Part shown: in pieces, positions 1 to 10,248 of the stretch
How the letters are laid out: each line of letters begins with the position of its first letter
Numbering within the stretch: position 1 is the stretch's first letter
Source: Raffaelea ambrosiae
Lineage: Eukaryota; Ascomycota; Sordariomycetes; Ophiostomatales; Ophiostomataceae
DNA length: 64,000 bases
Assembly (NCBI GenBank): GCA_002778195.1
Contig: PCDI01000007.1
Coordinates: 1,971,337 to 2,035,336, forward strand
Direction: 5' to 3'
The notes under the pieces: model-generated
Told to the model about the DNA's origin: nothing
What the model saw: only the letters and a program-made list of their open reading frames with translations
Database searches by the model: none
Made by a program: the position numbers and the translations under genes

Positions 1-1618
1 GCGTGTACCTGCCCTGGCTGTTGAGCTCGTCCGCAACAGAACGCATCGCACCTTCCCTACTGGCCAGTCCCACCACTGCCGCTGTTCTCACGACGCTCGT
101 CGTCTTGATTCTCATCTTCAGTCATACGCGAGCACGGCCTCGCTCTCAGCTGTAGGACAGCGTCTTCACATACATTTGTCTGCTTCTCTGCCGCTCCCAG
201 GATCCTGGGTCTCGTCCGACATAGCCGGGTTGTGCTGCTACTCGCCTGGAGATCCACGAATATTGTCTACGGCGATTTTTTCTTTTTTCTTCTTTGCATA
301 TTTGGTAGCCGATATTGGCCCTCCGTCTTCGCTTCTACACAGTACTCTTTTGACGTCTTTGTCTCTTCCTTCTTCTTCGGGACCATCTCCGCATAACGGC
401 TACACGGGAAGAGCCAAAAGTGGTGACCCGCCTATTACAAGAGACGTTGACCATTCGTCATTCACTTCTTGCCATCCCACCAAACAAGGGCCCGTCCATT
501 CTCTCTCATTCCATTATTACGGCAAGCTACCCACTTGGGACTCATCTATAACCACAACAAGCAAGAGCTGTTCTTCCTGCGCACCACCTCCATCCTCCAC
601 CTGCGTTCTTCCATTCCTTCTTTGCGTTGCCACCCTATCAGAACCCGTCCTGCACTCTCGCGCTACTAAGGTCGTCTCTCAGCAGTCCATCAGGGTGCCT
701 CTAGCCATCGCACTCTCCGAACAACACGCCCTAACATAGGTGGATCCCTGCGAGTCAGGTTCTTCCCTCCGTCCCCCTGCCCTTTGTCTGCAGGCACAGG
801 TCCGTGGTCTCGGCACAATATATCTCGCCTGTCGCCGCCCTCCCGTCTCATTGGAGAAAAGGGGGTTCCTGTGTGTCGGGATTCTAGAGTTCTTTTAAGC
901 TCAGCTCATTCCACAATTTTTTTTTTTATCTTTCTGTCAGCCTTTTTCAAGTTACGCTTTTGAAGGTTTTCCTTTTCTCCCTTCCCTCCGAACCGTCCTC
1001 AGACAACGACGATCCCTCTTGGCCATCTCTTGTGTCTTCTTGGCCCTCCCTGTGAGTATACCCTATTTGTTACTTCCCGTGGTCTGGTGCGCTGTTCTGT
1101 TTCCTCGGCATGCATTGGAACGTCTTGGTATCGCCTGTCAGTGTCTTAGGTGCTGCTTGGTATCTTGGTATTTCTTGGTGTTCCTTGGCCCTGCCTTGGT
1201 GTTCTTGGTACCTGGATGCACAGCACAGGGTTGTCAAGGACAGCCTCGCACCGAAAAAAGTTTGTCCTGCTGCCCGGGACGGGGTGACTATAACCTCACG
1301 GCATCATGGCTCCACAGGCTCGCAACTCCATGACCGAGGCAGCTTGGATGCCTCAGGCCAGTGAACCCAAGAATTCATAGTTCACGGATCACAGTTTCAT
1401 GAAATCGGGCCATGTGGCTCATGGCCTCGGGTCATTTCCTCTCACCTTGAGACGCTTGGCCGCGGCTCACATTATAGTCTATTGGCATTTGTTTGGTGCT
1501 TTGTAGATGCTCCACAGTTTCTAGAACTCGTCCCACTAACTGCCATGTGTGAACAGAACAGCCATTCCCGGTACCACAGAACAGAGATTTTCAAGATAAG
1601 CTTTTCACTGCCGGCACA
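1..1618. other. Gene-poor stretch upstream of the ZIP transporter
   Basis: I see no recognisable gene here. Open frames on either strand are low-complexity Ser/Pro/Cys-rich and mostly begin at TTG or GTG rather than ATG. The plus strand is rich in pyrimidine runs, typical of fungal promoters and leaders. Around 1125-1215 the pentamer CTTGG recurs many times at irregular spacing. Part of this stretch is probably the promoter and 5' leader of the transporter starting at 1619. Confidence 0.5.
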
Positions 1619-2749
1619 ATGGCTGACGACTTTGACCCCAACAACGTCAACCTGACGGAGGCCGACCCGACTCAGATCATCTGCTTCCTCAACGCTGGTG
1701 GCAATGAGTACAATGGTCACCTCGGTGCCCGTATCTCGGCCCTCTTTGTCATTCTCGTCACTTCCACAGCTACTACCCTGTTTCCTGTTATCGCCACAAG
1801 GGTGAAATGGATGAAAGTGCCACTGTTTGTGTACCTGTTTGCTCGGTACTTTGGCGCTGGTGTCATTATCGCCACTGCCTTTATTCATCTTCTCGACCCT
1901 GCCTATGACGAGATTGGTCCTGCCTCTTGTGTGGGTATGACTGGCCATTGGGCCGACTACACCTGGCCTCCCTGCCTGGCCATGGCTTCTGTCATGTTCA
2001 CTTTTCTGCTCGACTTCCTCGCCGAGTTCTTCGTCGAGAAACACTACAAGATCAGCCATAGCCATGCCGACGAGATCGAGACAGCCATCACGTCAAACGC
2101 CGGTGCTGAGGGCGACCAGACCCACCAGTACATGCACTCGCATGACCAGGACGACAATGGCCCCAAGACTGTCAACACCATCAACGATAGTGGCGATAAG
2201 ATTGATGCCGAGAAGGCTGAACTGGCTGTTCGCTATAGCGAAACTGCTTTCCGCGAGCAGTTCGCTGCCTTCCTGGTGCTTGAGTTTGGCGTCATTTTCC
2301 ACTCCGTCATTATTGGGTTGAACCTGGGTGTCGCTGGTGATGAGTTTGCAACCCTTTATCCAGTCATTGTGTTCCACCAGGCTTTTGAGGGTCTCGGTAT
2401 TGGTGCCCGTCTGAGTGCCATCCCTTTCCCTCCTAACCCTACCCGGTTCATGCGTTTCCTTCCTTTCCTGCTGTGCATTGCTTACGGCTTGACCACCCCC
2501 ATTTCCCTGGCTATTGGCCTCGGTGTCCGCACCACCTACAACAGTGGCTCCTTTACTGCTAACGTCGTGTCCGGTGTGCTCGACAGTATCTCTGCAGGTA
2601 TTCTGCTGTTTACTGGTCTTGTCGAACTACTGGCTCGTGACTTCCTGTTCAACCCGGAGCGCACCCGGAGCGGCAAGCGTCTCACGTTCATGATTATCTG
2701 CCTGTTCCTTGGCTGCGGTATCATGGCTTTGCTGGGCAAGTGGGCCTAG
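1619..2749 (+). CDS. ZIP-family zinc/iron plasma-membrane transporter (Zrt1/Zrt2-like)
   Basis: An uninterrupted 376-residue frame beginning at ATG 1619. Seven to eight hydrophobic segments are visible: three before about residue 145, then a hydrophilic His-rich loop (HSHADE near 148, HQYMHSHDQDD near 172), then further segments to the C-terminus, which ends in a hydrophobic helix. The ZIP signature helices are present: HSVIIGLNLG (about residue 227) and HQAFEGLGIGARL (about residue 251), whose His and Glu residues line the metal site in this family. Length and topology match fungal Zrt proteins that import Zn2+ or Fe2+ across the plasma membrane. The His-rich loop is the family's usual cytosolic metal-sensing segment. 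The exact metal cannot be told from sequence. No intron is needed. It converges with the GMP synthase gene. Confidence 0.93.
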   Translation: MADDFDPNNVNLTEADPTQIICFLNAGGNEYNGHLGARISALFVILVTSTATTLFPVIATRVKWMKVPLFVYLFARYFGAGVIIATAFIHLLDPAYDEIGPASCVGMTGHWADYTWPPCLAMASVMFTFLLDFLAEFFVEKHYKISHSHADEIETAITSNAGAEGDQTHQYMHSHDQDDNGPKTVNTINDSGDKIDAEKAELAVRYSETAFREQFAAFLVLEFGVIFHSVIIGLNLGVAGDEFATLYPVIVFHQAFEGLGIGARLSAIPFPPNPTRFMRFLPFLLCIAYGLTTPISLAIGLGVRTTYNSGSFTANVVSGVLDSISAGILLFTGLVELLARDFLFNPERTRSGKRLTFMIICLFLGCGIMALLGKWA

Positions 2750-3285
2750 ACAGAGAGTGAGGACACGAGAAAGCGTGAGATGGAGAAAGAGAGAGATCGA
2801 AGTCTGTTTTGTCTTTTGTTTCAATCTAGGTTCTCGGCGCTATTATACAATCTATGTATCGGCTTCTAAGATATGTTGCCCAAATTCAACAGGCAAATCA
2901 AGAAGGGAAAGAATTGCAACCTGCACATGTATTTTTTTTTCTTTTTTCTCCCCTTTAATTCCCTATCATTTGTCTGGCATTCGAATGTTTTCAATATAAT
3001 TTTATACCGAGTCAATAGGGTTCGCTATTACAATAGATAATTGCTTTCAAGTCGACACCTTTTGCATGCTTTACACCAGTGCCTTCTTCCGCGGGCGGGT
3101 TAAATAAGGAAGGGGGACAGGTCTCATGTTATCTTTACTCACGCGTGTATTGTGCGTACCTCGTAAGGAAAATATCAAATTTCCACGCCGTATTGTCATG
3201 AACCGGGAAATTGATCCAACATATTGAATCTAAGGCAAAACTTGAATCTATCTTCTGAAACTGTATCTCCTAAGTGTCTAACCGT
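2750..3285. other. Convergent 3' intergenic region (ZIP / GMP synthase)
   Basis: An AT-rich spacer between two stop codons facing each other (TAG at 2747-2749 on plus, TAG at 3288-3286 on minus). It presumably holds both 3' UTRs and polyadenylation signals; short T runs lie near 2930-2950. I see no gene. Confidence 0.5.
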
Positions 3286-6200
3286 CTACTCCAACTCGAT
3301 AGTGCCGGGAGGCTTGGACGACCTATGGAGCGTCAGTTTCGTATAGGTGGCTTCTGTACAGAGCAGAGAGGCTTAGAAAAGACTTACAGATCATATGTAA
3401 CTCGAGACACACCGTCCACTTCGTTGACAATGCGACGGGCAATCTCTTTAAGGAACCCGAATTTGAACTCATACGGCTCAGCGCTCATGAAGTCGCTCGT
3501 GGTGACAGCACGGAGACTTGGAAATAATTAAGCATAAATTCCATATATAAGTGTTGAGATACATGAAATATGCGAGAAGAGATTACTTACATGATGATAT
3601 AACCGTAAACACGAGTGTCTCCCATCACGCCAACGGCTGTGAATACCATGGTCAGTATTAAACTCGTAGTTAACGGCGGGTGCTGATAATTACTGGCGTC
3701 TTGTCGAGACAGCCAAGTCACGGTACACATACCCCTGTTTGTGTCAAGACCAGCGTAGGCTTGAGACATCTACGACAGTTAGTTCTCCTCTTGTCTTGAT
3801 AACAAGATACAAAGAGCAAAAGAGACAAACAGCGATCAATCTATGACTCGAAGAACTCACCTCGTTGTAGATCCCAGTCTCTTTGATCATCGAAATAAAG
3901 ATATGATCAGCCTTGCGTGCGATCTCAGCCCGCTCGGGTGTCACTTCGCCAAGAACGCGGACGCCAATACCCGGTCTGAATATAGAATTTATCAGTTTTA
4001 TCAATTCTTTCAAAATTAAAGGCAGTGTGTGGAGATCGTTAACTTACCCTGGGAAGGGGTGGCGCATGATAAGGTCCTCGTGGACTTGCAGGCGGCGACC
4101 AAGAGCACGAACTTCATCCTTAAACAGCTCCCTGAACGGCTCTAAAAGCTAAATAAAAATAAGCCATTAATACCGCCTTCGATATTTTGAATATTCCGTA
4201 GAAAGGCTAAGCCGGACTCACCTTTAAGCCTTGCTGTTTTCATTTAAAGAGACCGCTAGGTCAACAACAGGCTCTGCAGATTTTTTTGACAGATTGGCTC
4301 AACTTACACCATCCATCATACGCTGTTTATCAGTTGGTATATAACAAATACACTGGGGCTACCTTAGGAAATTGTGGCTTACCTTGGGCAATCCACCAAC
4401 ATTATGATGGGCTGTTTCCGAAATTTTGGTCAGAAACGCATCTTCTTATGCTTCTGCCGATATGGGTACTTACACTTGATCGTAGCCGAAGGACCCTTGA
4501 AACTGAGAGACTCGATGCTACAACCCCGCTCATATTAATATATCCTCTTCAGTCCCGCAATGCTAGAGCGTACTTACACGTCGGGGTATAATGTTCCCTG
4601 AAGGAACCACTTGATCTTTCCAGCGTTGATGTTCTCTGCCTTCTTCTCAATGGCAATAGCCTCTTTCTCGAACAGATCAATAACTATCAAACTGGGTTAG
4701 TATCAAATTCAGATATACGTGAGGAGATTTTCCGTTATGAGAGACGTACAGGTTTCCCCAATAATTTTGCGCTTCCTCTCGGGTTCGGTGACACCCTTAA
4801 GACGGCCAAGGAAGAGGTCGATACCGTTAACAACAGTAAGGTTAATGCCAAGATGCTTTTGGAGTGTCTCCTTGACTTCAGCGCATTCGTTCAGACGCAT
4901 TAATCCTTTAAGAATATATTAGCTGTGTACCGGATTAAAGTAAAATAAAAACGATAAATACTAACCGTTATCTATTAAAACAGCATGAAAACGGTTGCCT
5001 ATCATAAATATTAGTTTCTTTACTCACGCGGAACATTAATTTTAAAATCAGTTCTCCCATACCAATAGCTTCCTTCATAAGTTTGGCAGCTACGGTACTG
5101 TCGACACCCCCGGAAACGGCACCAATAACCTGGTCCGTCTCGCCAACGAGGTGGCGAATACGCGTGATCTCCTGCTCAATGAAGTCGCTCATCACCCAGT
5201 TGGGTTTCGCTCCGCAAATATCGACGCTGAAGTTACGTAGAAGCTCGGTGCCACGTGGAGTCTAGTATCGTGTTATCTTGATTAAAGAATATAAAAAGAC
5301 TAGAGAACTCGGGAAGGTGTTATTAACTCACGTGCTCTAACTCGGGGTGAAATTGAACGCCTGGTATAATAGTGTTAGTTTTTTTTACAGGCGGGGTTGT
5401 AGACGCGTATCTGGTATTACGCAGTATAGACGATAAATAAAAGAAACATACCAAAGTATGGTTTTGACTGGTGGGCAATACCTGCATACTCAGAGTTCTT
5501 CGTGCTGGCAATGATAGTAAATCCCTCGGGAAGACGTACAAGCTTATCAAAGTGGCTCATATAAGCTATTGAAACAATTAAATCCGGTCACAAAAAGGGT
5601 GAAGTCGTCGTAGATACTAACCATGCATGACGTCGCCTAGACCAGCAAACAATCGGTCTACACCCGCCCCAGCCTTATGGATCGTGACATCGGCGTGGCC
5701 GTATTCTGTAAAGTGTAAGGGTTAGAAAACGGATCGTATTATTCTGGAAATTCTTTGCAGGACGATTCGAACCTCTGGCCTCTCCACGAGCAACGTTTGC
5801 AGAGTTGATTCGCCAAGCGATTTCCTGAAAAGGATCAGTCATAGTCAAGTAGACAATGTATGTATACAAATGTAACCCACATGGCAACCATAGCTAAAGC
5901 ACCGGGTATTAGTACCATGCTTCATTTTCACCATTACTGTAGATTTCAAGCGCACCAGATACCACTAAATTTCGAGTCAGTAACAAAAACTTTAGCCAAA
6001 AGAAAAGTACCGAGACACGAACAGAATGGGGACACCAAAGTCAAAGATCGTAGGGTCAACATCTTCGAACATTAGTACGAGTCGAGCGCACGGTGCATCG
6101 AGTTGTTTTCTTACGGTGTGAGCCCTCGTCGTAGACAGAAGAAGGGCCTAATAAAACCCCATTAGTTATCCTGAGCGACATAAAGTAACGTACAGGAATG

Positions 6201-6720
6201 TACGAAAATGCCTACCTCCGGACAGAACGATGCCCTTTGGCTTCCAGGTCAGTTCCGAGAGCTTCGTAGTGCAAGGGAGCATCTCAGCATAGATGCTGGA
6301 AGCTCTCAGGCGCCGCAAAATAAGGTGGCTGGTTTGGCTGCCAAAATCTAGCACCAGAATGGTCCGTATTATGAAGTGTCAGCACAAGAATCAACCGGCT
6401 CCATAGGTTGCGTCTTCTTCTATGAACGCCAAATACAGGCCCGAACAGGAACACCAGCCAGCGCATGTTCTGTCTGTCAATAAATTGAACAAATTGATAG
6501 TAGTTCTAGTAAGTCAAACAACGCTTCGTATGGCTATTTCTGGAATAATTGGACCGCTGTTCGTAAAAGGCAGTCTCAACAAAGCTAGGAGATTGCAGCT
6601 ATACTGGTTCCCGCAAGGGCCGACTTGTGCGAATGCAGGATCGCATAGGTCTCTGGTATGAATTGCACGTACGTCAAAATTGTTATGAGGCGCATCGGCC
6701 TCGATACCCGTCGTTGCCAT
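3286..6720 (-). CDS. GUA1: GMP synthase (glutamine-hydrolysing), 24 exons
   Basis: Converts XMP, ATP and glutamine to GMP in purine synthesis. Exons by homology and splice signals: 6720-6673, 6363-6216, 6147-6115, 6062-6023, 5964-5956, 5893-5881, 5824-5773, 5705-5622, 5565-5452, 5360-5332, 5261-5063, 4998-4966, 4905-4750, 4683-4578, 4517-4474, 4411-4383, 4322-4308, 4233-4222, 4148-4048, 3975-3861, 3769-3733, 3636-3591, 3516-3388, 3322-3286. They sum to 1629 nt, giving 542 residues, the family's normal length. The glutaminase domain has nucleophile Cys93 in GICYG (codon split by intron 5) and VQFHPELEH with His185/Glu187. The ATP-pyrophosphatase loop SGGVDST is at 240-246, and the C-terminus is KPPGTIELE. 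Introns are 52-96 nt except intron 1 (309 nt), whose homology-predicted acceptor reads CGG, not AG. Codons such as TTA and ATA are commoner than in neighbouring genes. Identity is secure; exon borders are my reading. Confidence 0.9.
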
Positions 6721-6994
6721 TGTGGCTTGCTTTGCTGCCCACAAAGAAAGACAAAAAAAAAAAATTTAAACCTGGACTGGTCCCCTCCTTCAGTATGTGT
6801 GCCGTCTTATCTTATCATAAACCAGTTGGCTTAGTCATTTTCTCTTTGCTGTGCAAATTCATATTAGTGTGGGGCTACCACCGATAAGATAGAAAGGAAA
6901 GAAAAAAAAAAATAGCCGAAACAAAAGGTCGAAGTGAAATTTTCGGGTTGCAAAAACCGTAAATCTGCCCGCCACCAGCAAAGGCAAAATCAAG
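6721..6994. promoter_or_regulatory. Shared divergent promoter, GMP synthase / NIP7
   Basis: Only 274 bp separate the two start codons, so both genes must draw on the same intergenic DNA. It contains an A run (about 6752-6764) and a purine-rich A tract (about 6893-6912), nucleosome-poor features common in fungal bidirectional promoters. No specific factor site is claimed. Confidence 0.5.
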
Positions 6995-7629
6995 ATGCGG
7001 CCACTCACCGAGACTGAGACCCAGACGGTCTTCAAGAAGCTTGCCGACTATACCGGTGCTTCTCTCAAGAATCTGATCGCCCCAATTGACGACTCCCCCG
7101 ACGCCGATCGCCATGTCTTTCGTCTCTCGCAAGGCCGTGTGTACTACGTCCTGTTGTCACTGGCGAATATGGCAACATCTATTTCGCGAGACAAGCTCTT
7201 GTCGCTTGGTATCTGCCTAGGTTTGTCTTGACTTATAGCAGTAGTTGTTGTGTTCATGTCATGTGCTAACCCGCTAATTCATCCGTAGGCAAATTCACGA
7301 AGACAGGCAAATTCCGGCTGCACATTACGGCGCTGCCCGTCCTGGCAGAGCATGCGCGATACAAGATCTGGGTTAAGCCGAACGGCGTAATGCCGTTTCT
7401 GTACGGCGGTAACATTCTTAAGGCCCATGTTGGCCGATTTTCAGAGGACTGCCCTGAGCACCAGGGTATTGTCGTGTACACCATGGATGATATCCCGATC
7501 GGCTTCGGCGTCACCGCACGCAGTACAGCGGAGTCACGGCGTCTCGACCCTACCGCCATCGTCTGCTTCCAGCAGGCCGACTGCGGCGAATACCTGCGCA
7601 CAGAAGATACGCTGTTTGCGTCTGGATGA
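6995..7629 (+). CDS. NIP7: 60S ribosome biogenesis protein Nip7
   Basis: Two exons, 6995-7220 and 7289-7629, joined across a 68 nt GT-AG intron (donor GTTTGT, acceptor CCGTAG), give 188 residues. Nip7 is a conserved nucleolar factor for 27S pre-rRNA processing and 60S assembly. Family landmarks are MRPLTETET at the N-terminus, the LGICLGKFTKTGKFRLHITA block spanning the splice junction, VWVKP-like KIWVKPNGVMPFLYGGN, and the PUA-domain segment LKAHVGR through GVTARST. It ends a little beyond the conserved EYLRTEDTL. Start ATG 6995 is the first in frame and matches the family N-terminus. It is transcribed divergently from GMP synthase. Length is normal (yeast about 181). Confidence 0.95.
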
Positions 7630-8412
7630 ACAACACAAGCACCTGTACAACTTTTTGTCCCAGCATATAAGAGCAGCGCCGCGAGAGACATTGGAAGAAA
7701 CGAGGATAAAGGTATTTGTTCACGAAGATCTTGATACCCCGTCTGATTAGACTCCGGATTGGAGCAGAACTTCTTTTCCCTGGCGTTTCCGCAAAGAGTC
7801 AGCTTGCAGACCAAGTTTATACAGACCCCTGAAACCAACAGGACCGTCGACAATGAAGTTCGCGGCCAATTTATGTTGGGCTCGGACATGTCAGCGAGTA
7901 GTCAGAAAAATGTAAGAACGGCTGCAAACATCGATCTGGTTGTTTTATGCTAGAGCAACCAGCTCGCCATGGAGAGATTCCTGAAAGGTTGCATGGGTTG
8001 CAAAGATAAATGGCATATTTAAATTTAGAATCAACACAAGGAGTTCTTTTGTGAGGAATGCGGTTTTTATTTTATTTCAATTTTCAATTTCACTCATGTA
8101 CGTGTTCATTCTTTCCATCAGCTAGTTATACAGTAGCTGGCGCATCGACAATTTGGGTTTACACCATGTGGGCTCCCCAAAGCACTCTTACGGGACCCTC
8201 TTTTATCCGCCAATTGGCGTCAACAGAGCCCAGCCCCTGTGACCTCTGCCCATACGTCATGGAACAAGCTGCTAACTAAAAGACTGTCTCGCACATTCTC
8301 TCTGTCGCCATCCAATTCATTGCTCTATGTCTAGCTTGCCATTCATGCATTTGGACACATTTCTATTGAATCATCGAATCATCGCATCTCTGTCTTGCAC
8401 TAACTAGCAGTA
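7630..8412. other. Intergenic, NIP7 3' / DUF2417 5'
   Basis: No recognisable gene. Short open frames are unconserved in appearance. The last ~130 nt are rich in pyrimidines with scattered CATCG/TCATC words, consistent with the leader of the downstream gene. Confidence 0.4.
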
Positions 8413-10248
8413 ATGAAGAAGTTTTTTGGGTCATCTTCCTCTGGAAATGGCGGCGCCAATGAGGAGGCCACTGCCGACTCATCTCAGGAACACGAGCCGG
8501 CCGAGAGCGTCGAGAGTGTCGGGCAGCCCGATGAGACTAGCCGCCTCTTATCAGACCACGGCCTCATCTACGATGGAAGCGAGAGGCTCGCTACCCCGAA
8601 TGGCGGATATCTGAGTCCTGACGACCCGGCTGTGTCGGCTTACAACCTCTTCTCTGTCCGCGCCACGCGGTACTTCACCCTTGTCCTCTTGTTCATTACG
8701 TCTCTGTGGTGGCTCTGTCTTCTGATATCTACCTTTGTCACGCCTCCTGGTCTCCAAACCCGAGGGTCTCCTTTTTTTGCCTTTGCCTACGCCAGCATAG
8801 CACTGACAAACCTCCTTGTCACTCTACTGTTCTTCTCGGCACCGTCCAAGTTTACTCGTGTTCTATCAGCTGCCATAGCGCATTTTCTCCTGGTGAATAC
8901 CGTCATAATTGCGGCCGTCCAGAGAACAAGGCATGAGGAGGCTTGGGTTGGTATCTTTACAGTTGCCTGTTCGTCATTCTATTGACAAAGATATGACAAG
9001 TGGGCGATTGCTAACACCTGGCAGGGGCTTTTTTTATCGCAGTCTGGACGATCATCGCCGACCTTACTGTACAGTGGGGGAAGGCCGAAGAGGAGACTCG
9101 GCTCACAGGTAGGGCTGAGAACCGCCGGACACTGCTCGAATGGGTCGAGGTCTCTGCTTCAAGTGTCCTGCTCATAGTCCTGTGTGCCGTGTCGGTGCTT
9201 TTAACTTGCACTCTCATTCTCCGAGCGCTGGATGCGGGTTTGGTCCCGCTAGGTACACGTTACTGGGTGGATGGCGGGAAATACGAATTGCACTTGTACT
9301 GCCACGGCACAAAGTCTAAGGAACATTTGCCGACCGTCCTGATCGAAGGGGGGGAGAATCCTGTCGAAAACGGTTTGCGGCAGTTTGCAGAGAATGCCCT
9401 GAAAAACGGCTCAATCACCCGCTACTGCTTCGCTGATCGGCCTGGGTTTGCTTGGGTAAGTCGATTCGTATTTTACCTGTCGATTATTCAATAATTACCT
9501 CCTTCATTTGTATCCCTTCGGGAATATTGGAGATAGCAAAGGCTCTGTGTCTGGACCAAGCTCGGAAACTGACCAACATCGATAGAGCGACACAGCACCG
9601 TCACCATTCTCTGCGGGCCAAGCGACCGAAGCGCTTAGCGAAGCCCTGGCTCAAGCCGGCGAGGTCGGACCATGGGTGCTGCTCAGTGCAGGCATTGGCT
9701 CCGCTTACTCACGTGTGTTCTCCTCCCGGCACGGTGCCGAAATCGACGGCCTGCTTCTCATCGACCCTCTTCACGAAGACCTCCTTAATCGTATCGGCTC
9801 CGCCAAACGCGGATTCTCACTCTGGTTACGTGGCATCCTGGCTCCCTTGGGCATCAAAAGAATTCCCGGTGCTTTATTCAGGGGGCGAAACAAGGCGGAC
9901 CGTGTCTGGGGTCGGGTGGCATATCAGGGCGAGAAGAGCATCTTCGCCAAGCTGCAGGAAAGCCTTGTGGCCAACTCGCTGACAAAACGGGAAGTCATTA
10001 CCAGTCGGACCATTCAGTATCAGGACACTCGGCTTGTGGTAATCACGTCGAGCGAGCAGGTTTTGAAGGACAAAGCATGGGAGAGCAAGCAGCGAGACCT
10101 AACTCACATCACGCGCAACTTGGTTGCTTGGGATATTGTCGAGGCACCGCACGAGGTGTGGAAGACGCTGGAGGGCCGGGAGGCGATCGAGAAGAGGTTG
10201 AAGAAGCTTGTGCGTCCCGAGAAGCCAAAGCTGCCCCTCCAACAGTAA
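8413..10248 (+). CDS. DUF2417 'mitochondrial integral membrane protein' with alpha/beta-hydrolase-like C-terminus
   Basis: Three exons (8413-8950, 9025-9455, 9586-10248) give 543 residues; introns of 74 and 130 nt are GT-AG and all phases agree. The first ~70 residues are acidic and Ser-rich. They are followed by about five hydrophobic segments (YFTLVLLFITSLWWLCLL near 90, FAFAYASIALTNLLVTLLFF, VLSAAIAHFLLVNTVIIAAV, AFFIAVWTIIADL, VLLIVLCAVSVLLTCTLILRA). The soluble C-terminal half resembles an alpha/beta hydrolase: TVLIEGGENPVENG, a GPWVLLSAGIGSAYSR elbow region and LLLIDPLHEDLL. This matches fungal DUF2417 proteins, whose function is not established. The usual GxSxG nucleophile elbow reads SAGIGSAYS, so catalysis is uncertain. 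The annotation 'mitochondrial' is family tradition; I see no clear presequence. Confidence 0.8.

Noticed and set aside
176..739. 187-codon plus-strand frame at the left edge
   Set aside because: It starts at TTG, is Ser/Pro/Leu-rich and matches nothing I know; a shadow of pyrimidine-rich DNA.
5760..5776. Minus-strand GGTTCGAATC, matching a tRNA B box
   Set aside because: It lies across the exon 7 donor of GMP synthase. No A box, acceptor stem or cloverleaf is found around it.
6361..6400. Second ATTCTTGTGCTG next to the GMP synthase ATTCTGGTGCTAG, suggesting a duplicated micro-exon
   Set aside because: The upstream copy has no usable splice signals and is followed by stops; the resemblance is short enough to be chance.
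6514..6744. 76-codon minus frame covering GMP synthase exon 1
   Set aside because: Only the first 16 residues from ATG 6720 fit the family; the rest is intron read-through.
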